Origin: CBDUBS01 sp965365445
GTDB taxonomy: Bacteria; Bacteroidota; Rhodothermia; Rhodothermales; DASSAV01
NCBI GenBank assembly: GCA_965365445.1
Contig: CBDUBS010000068.1
Location: 1 to 17,262, forward strand
Direction of reading: 5' to 3'
DNA length: 17,262 nucleotides
The notes under the pieces were generated by a model, which saw only the letters and a program-made list of their open reading frames with translations, ran no database searches and was not told the origin of the DNA. The stretch's first letter is position 1. Every line of letters starts with the position of its first letter. Shown here one piece after another: positions 15,147 to 17,262 of the stretch. Made by a program: the position numbers and the translations under genes.

Positions 15147-15503
15147 ATGAAAAGGATGCTGTTGTCGCTTGCCTTGCTGATGGTAATGGTTTCGGGCTGC
15201 ATCGGGACGAACGACGTATATCGCCGCTGGCCCGACCGCAACGACCGGTGGCCCGACCGGGACCAGCGGGAAGTGTACTCCCGTAACCGCATGATCGGGA
15301 AAACGCGCGACGGGCGGCGTGTGTACGAGGACCGCTATGGCCGAATCTACACGACCGACCGCCGGGGACGGCGCGTATACCAGGACGCGCGCAGTGGCCG
15401 CGTATACCGGGACGACCGGTATGAGGACGACCGGTACGACGACGATCGGCATGACAACGGTCGCGGCCGCAAGCTGGGCCATTACAAGAACGGCAAACGG
15501 TAA
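15147..15503 (+). CDS. Small Arg/Asp/Tyr-rich repeat lipoprotein, function unknown
   Basis: 118 residues. MKRMLLSLALLMVMVSGC is a lipoprotein signal peptide with lipobox VSGC and Cys18 as the lipidation site, so the product is membrane-anchored outside the cytoplasm. The mature part is highly charged and repetitive: WPDRNDRWPDRDQRE, then GRRVYEDRYGRIY and GRRVYQDARSGRVYRD, then DDRYE-DDRYD-DDRHD, ending in a basic GRGRKLGHYKNGKR. GAGGGA upstream supports ATG 15147. It has its own terminator (15508-15535) and sits before a two-component system, which might control it or vice versa. No family is recognised. Confidence 0.75.
   Translation: MKRMLLSLALLMVMVSGCIGTNDVYRRWPDRNDRWPDRDQREVYSRNRMIGKTRDGRRVYEDRYGRIYTTDRRGRRVYQDARSGRVYRDDRYEDDRYDDDRHDNGRGRKLGHYKNGKR
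15411..15455 (+). repeat. Three 15-bp tandem codon repeats in the lipoprotein gene
   Basis: GACGACCGGTATGAG, GACGACCGGTACGAC and GACGATCGGCATGAC in direct succession encode DDRYE, DDRYD and DDRHD. Divergence is largely at third codon positions. Confidence 0.8.
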
Positions 15504-15507
15504 GCAA

Positions 15508-15535
15508 GGGCGGGATCACCCACCGCTCCTTTTTT
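15508..15535 (+). terminator. Rho-independent terminator of the lipoprotein gene
   Basis: GGGCGG (15508-15513) pairs with CCGCTC (15523-15528, one G-T pair) over a 9-base loop and is followed by six T (15530-15535). It starts five bases after the stop codon. Confidence 0.75.
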
Positions 15536-15629
15536 ATCCCTCTCGCTCGATCACCGGCCTTTTCGCTCGCCGGCATCCATTTTATCTCGTTCGGCCGGAC
15601 CTGCTTCGGAAACAACCGGCGCCCACCCG

Positions 15630-15641
15630 GGGGTATACCCC
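15630..15641. promoter_or_regulatory. Perfect 12-bp palindrome before the response regulator gene
   Basis: GGGGTATACCCC, centred about 30 bases before the response regulator ATG. It could be an operator; its TATAC core could also serve as a -10 element. No second copy was noticed in the window, and OmpR-type regulators usually bind direct rather than inverted repeats, so the bound protein is unknown. Confidence 0.4.
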
Positions 15642-15665
15642 TATCCAACCGAACCGGGTGAATTC

Positions 15666-16334
15666 ATGTGGTTACTGCTCATCGAGGACGAAATGCGCCT
15701 CGCCGATTCCCTGAAACGAGGCCTGGAGGAAGAAGGATACCAGGTAGACCTGGCTCGCGACGGTGAAGAGGGTTTCTCGCTCGGGCTTGTGAATGCCTAT
15801 GACGCCGCCGTAGTGGACTGGCGGTTGCCCCGGCGCGATGGCCGATCCGTCATCGAGGGGTTACGGGAAGCAGGGCGGCCGTTTCCCATCCTGATGCTGA
15901 CGGCGCTCGCGGATCTGGACCACCGTATCGCCGGGCTCGATGCGGGCGCCGACGACTATCTCCCCAAGCCGTTTTCGTTCGAGGAACTGCTGGCCCGGCT
16001 CCGGGCGCTCCTCCGAAGGCCGCCGCTGGCTCCGCAGGAGGCGGCGCCAAGCCTCGGCGGGCTGCAACTCGATCCGGCTCGCCGGGTGGTGCTGCTCGGC
16101 GGCAGGCCGCTCAACCTGCGCCCGAAGGAGTACGCTCTGCTCGAACTGTTCATGCGCCGCCCCGGCGAGGTCCTTTCCCGCACCGTCATTGCCGAGCGCG
16201 TCTGGGGAGACGCGTTCTACGTATCGGAAAACGCGCTGGATGTGACCGTTTCCGGTCTCCGGCAGAAGCTCGATGCAACCGCTGTGCGTCTCGAAACCGT
16301 GCGCGGCGTCGGGTACCGCCTTATCGAGTCCTGA
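15666..16334 (+). CDS. OmpR/PhoB-family response regulator
   Basis: Cytosolic transcription factor of a two-component system, 222 residues. Receiver domain 1-117: acidic pocket Glu7-Asp8, phosphoacceptor Asp51 (VVDWRLPRRDG), Thr79 and Lys101 (LPKPFSFEEL). Winged-helix DNA-binding domain ~128-221: LRPKEYALLELFMRRPGEVLSR, then ENALDVTVSGLRQKL and the C-terminal TVRGVGYRLIES. Full family length. GGGTGA lies just before ATG 15666. The histidine kinase gene begins one base after its stop, so the two form an operon. Sequence style (VDWRLP, KPFSFEELLARLRALLRR) is close to the CopR/CusR-QseB group, but the stimulus cannot be inferred. Confidence 0.96.
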   Translation: MWLLLIEDEMRLADSLKRGLEEEGYQVDLARDGEEGFSLGLVNAYDAAVVDWRLPRRDGRSVIEGLREAGRPFPILMLTALADLDHRIAGLDAGADDYLPKPFSFEELLARLRALLRRPPLAPQEAAPSLGGLQLDPARRVVLLGGRPLNLRPKEYALLELFMRRPGEVLSRTVIAERVWGDAFYVSENALDVTVSGLRQKLDATAVRLETVRGVGYRLIES

Positions 16335-16335
16335 T

Positions 16336-17262
16336 ATGCCTGCAACGATTTCCGGCGCATGGCGGCCCCGTCGCCTTTCTATCTCGGTGCGGCTGACGCT
16401 CTGGTACGGCCTTACGCTCATCCTGCTTCTGAGCCTGTTCGCCGTGTTCAGTTTCGTCAGCTTCCGGTTGGCCAAGCGCCACGACTTCGATCGCCACCTG
16501 GCGCACGAGACGCGTCAGCTCATCCCGTATGTTCGGTTAGGGCCATCCGGACCGCTGTTCACCCGGTTGCAGGATACCGGCGCCGTGGCCTACCGCACGG
16601 ACGGCGTGTACGGCACGTACGTTCGGCTGCTTTCACCCGAGGGGAGGCCGCTCTACCGCAGTCCCAATTTTGCCCGGCACGAGCCCATGCCGGTAAAGCT
16701 TCCCGAAGGGCGCGGGGCCGGCAACATCAGCCGCCGCTGGGAGGGGCAGGCCGTGCGGTCGCATTATCAGCCGCTGCGCAACGAGCGGGGGGATCTGCGG
16801 GGGTGGCTGGAAGTTTCCGGGTTTGAATGGTCGATGCATCGGGAAGTGGCCTGGATGGCCCGTGTGCTCGGGTTCGGGGTGCTGTTCAGCGTGCTGCTGG
16901 CGGTAGGGGGAGGGTATTTGCTGGCCCGCAGCGCCCTTCGGCCGGTGGCAAGCCTCACCGCCGCCGCCAACCGTATCCATGCAACCGACCTTAGCCGCCG
17001 CCTGCCTATTCCCGGCCGGGCCCACGACGAACTTACCGATTTGGCGGAGACGTTCAACGGGATGCTGAACCGCCTTCAGGCATCGTTCGACCGCGAGCGG
17101 CGGTTTTCGGCGAATGCCGCCCACGAATTGCTCACCCCGCTCGCTACCATCCGGAACGACATCGAGGTGACGTTGCGCAGGCGGCGCGAGCCTGAGCACA
17201 TCGAGCAGGCCTTGCGGCGCGTGCTGGCCGACGTGGAGGATATGTCGGTTATGGTGCAGCAT
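16336..17262 (+). CDS. Sensor histidine kinase, C-terminus cut by window edge
   Basis: Membrane sensor partner of the upstream response regulator. 309 residues are visible. Transmembrane helix 1 is ~21-44 and helix 2 ~172-196, bounding a periplasmic domain of about 125 residues that holds the signal site. A HAMP linker (197-250) carries the usual LRPVASLTAAANRI and DELTDLAETFNGML. The dimerisation and phosphoacceptor domain begins with FSANAAHELLTPLATIR; His263 is the phosphorylated residue. The H-box reads HELLTP where most kinases have HELRTP. The ATP-binding domain lies beyond the window. ATG 16336 is one base past the regulator stop, so translation is coupled. The architecture resembles CusS-like metal/envelope sensors; the ligand is unknown. 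Confidence 0.94.
   Translation, partial: MPATISGAWRPRRLSISVRLTLWYGLTLILLLSLFAVFSFVSFRLAKRHDFDRHLAHETRQLIPYVRLGPSGPLFTRLQDTGAVAYRTDGVYGTYVRLLSPEGRPLYRSPNFARHEPMPVKLPEGRGAGNISRRWEGQAVRSHYQPLRNERGDLRGWLEVSGFEWSMHREVAWMARVLGFGVLFSVLLAVGGGYLLARSALRPVASLTAAANRIHATDLSRRLPIPGRAHDELTDLAETFNGMLNRLQASFDRERRFSANAAHELLTPLATIRNDIEVTLRRRREPEHIEQALRRVLADVEDMSVMVQH

Noticed and set aside
14535..15482. Minus-strand open frame of 315 codons opposite crcB and the lipoprotein gene
   Set aside because: Its valine/proline-rich start is the mirror of the lipoprotein repeats, and crcB on the other strand is certain.

Overview
The window is GC-rich, densely coding chromosomal DNA. Several genes (ppc, the TIGR02587 gene, the transposase gene, crcB) have no clear Shine-Dalgarno sequence, while others have a good one. 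With the gene content (Mrp antiporter operon, PEP carboxylase, TIGR02587/TIGR02588 pair, REP-associated transposase), this suggests a Bacteroidota-related bacterium, most plausibly of the Rhodothermota (Rhodothermus/Salinibacter side). That placement is inference; no rRNA or tRNA gene is present to settle it.

Left part (1-3682): the first 843 codons of a phosphoenolpyruvate carboxylase gene (minus strand, running off the left edge) diverge from a CaCA-family cation antiporter gene. The 154-bp spacer between them holds two palindromes.

Centre-left (3720-10574): a minus-strand operon reads usp - mrpF - mrpG - mrpAB (fused) - mrpC - mrpD - mrpE. It encodes a complete Mrp-type Na+/H+ antiporter, preceded by a tandem universal stress protein. 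Most junctions are 4-base ATGA overlaps; the exception is an 87-bp gap before mrpAB. A hairpin ends the operon, and a strong terminator insulates its upstream side.

Centre (10600-13846): still on the minus strand are a secreted HEAT-like protein, a structured non-coding stretch bracketed by two terminators (candidate leader RNA or small RNA), an MpsC/YbcI-type (DUF2294) gene and an exported Bcp-type peroxiredoxin. The last two abut as TGAATG. Diverging from them is the TIGR02587-TIGR02588 membrane-protein pair.

Right (13850-17262, plus strand): a REP-associated tyrosine transposase (RAYT) gene has REP palindromes upstream, downstream and, strikingly, inside its own reading frame. The upstream and internal copies agree at all 24 positions in opposite orientation. 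Then come a CrcB/Fluc fluoride channel, a small Arg/Asp/Tyr-repeat lipoprotein with its own terminator, and an OmpR-type response regulator with a histidine kinase that runs off the right edge.

Functionally the window is dominated by ion homeostasis (Mrp, CaCA, Fluc, a MpsC relative) and stress functions (Usp, peroxiredoxin, two-component system), with one mobile-element-derived REP/RAYT island.
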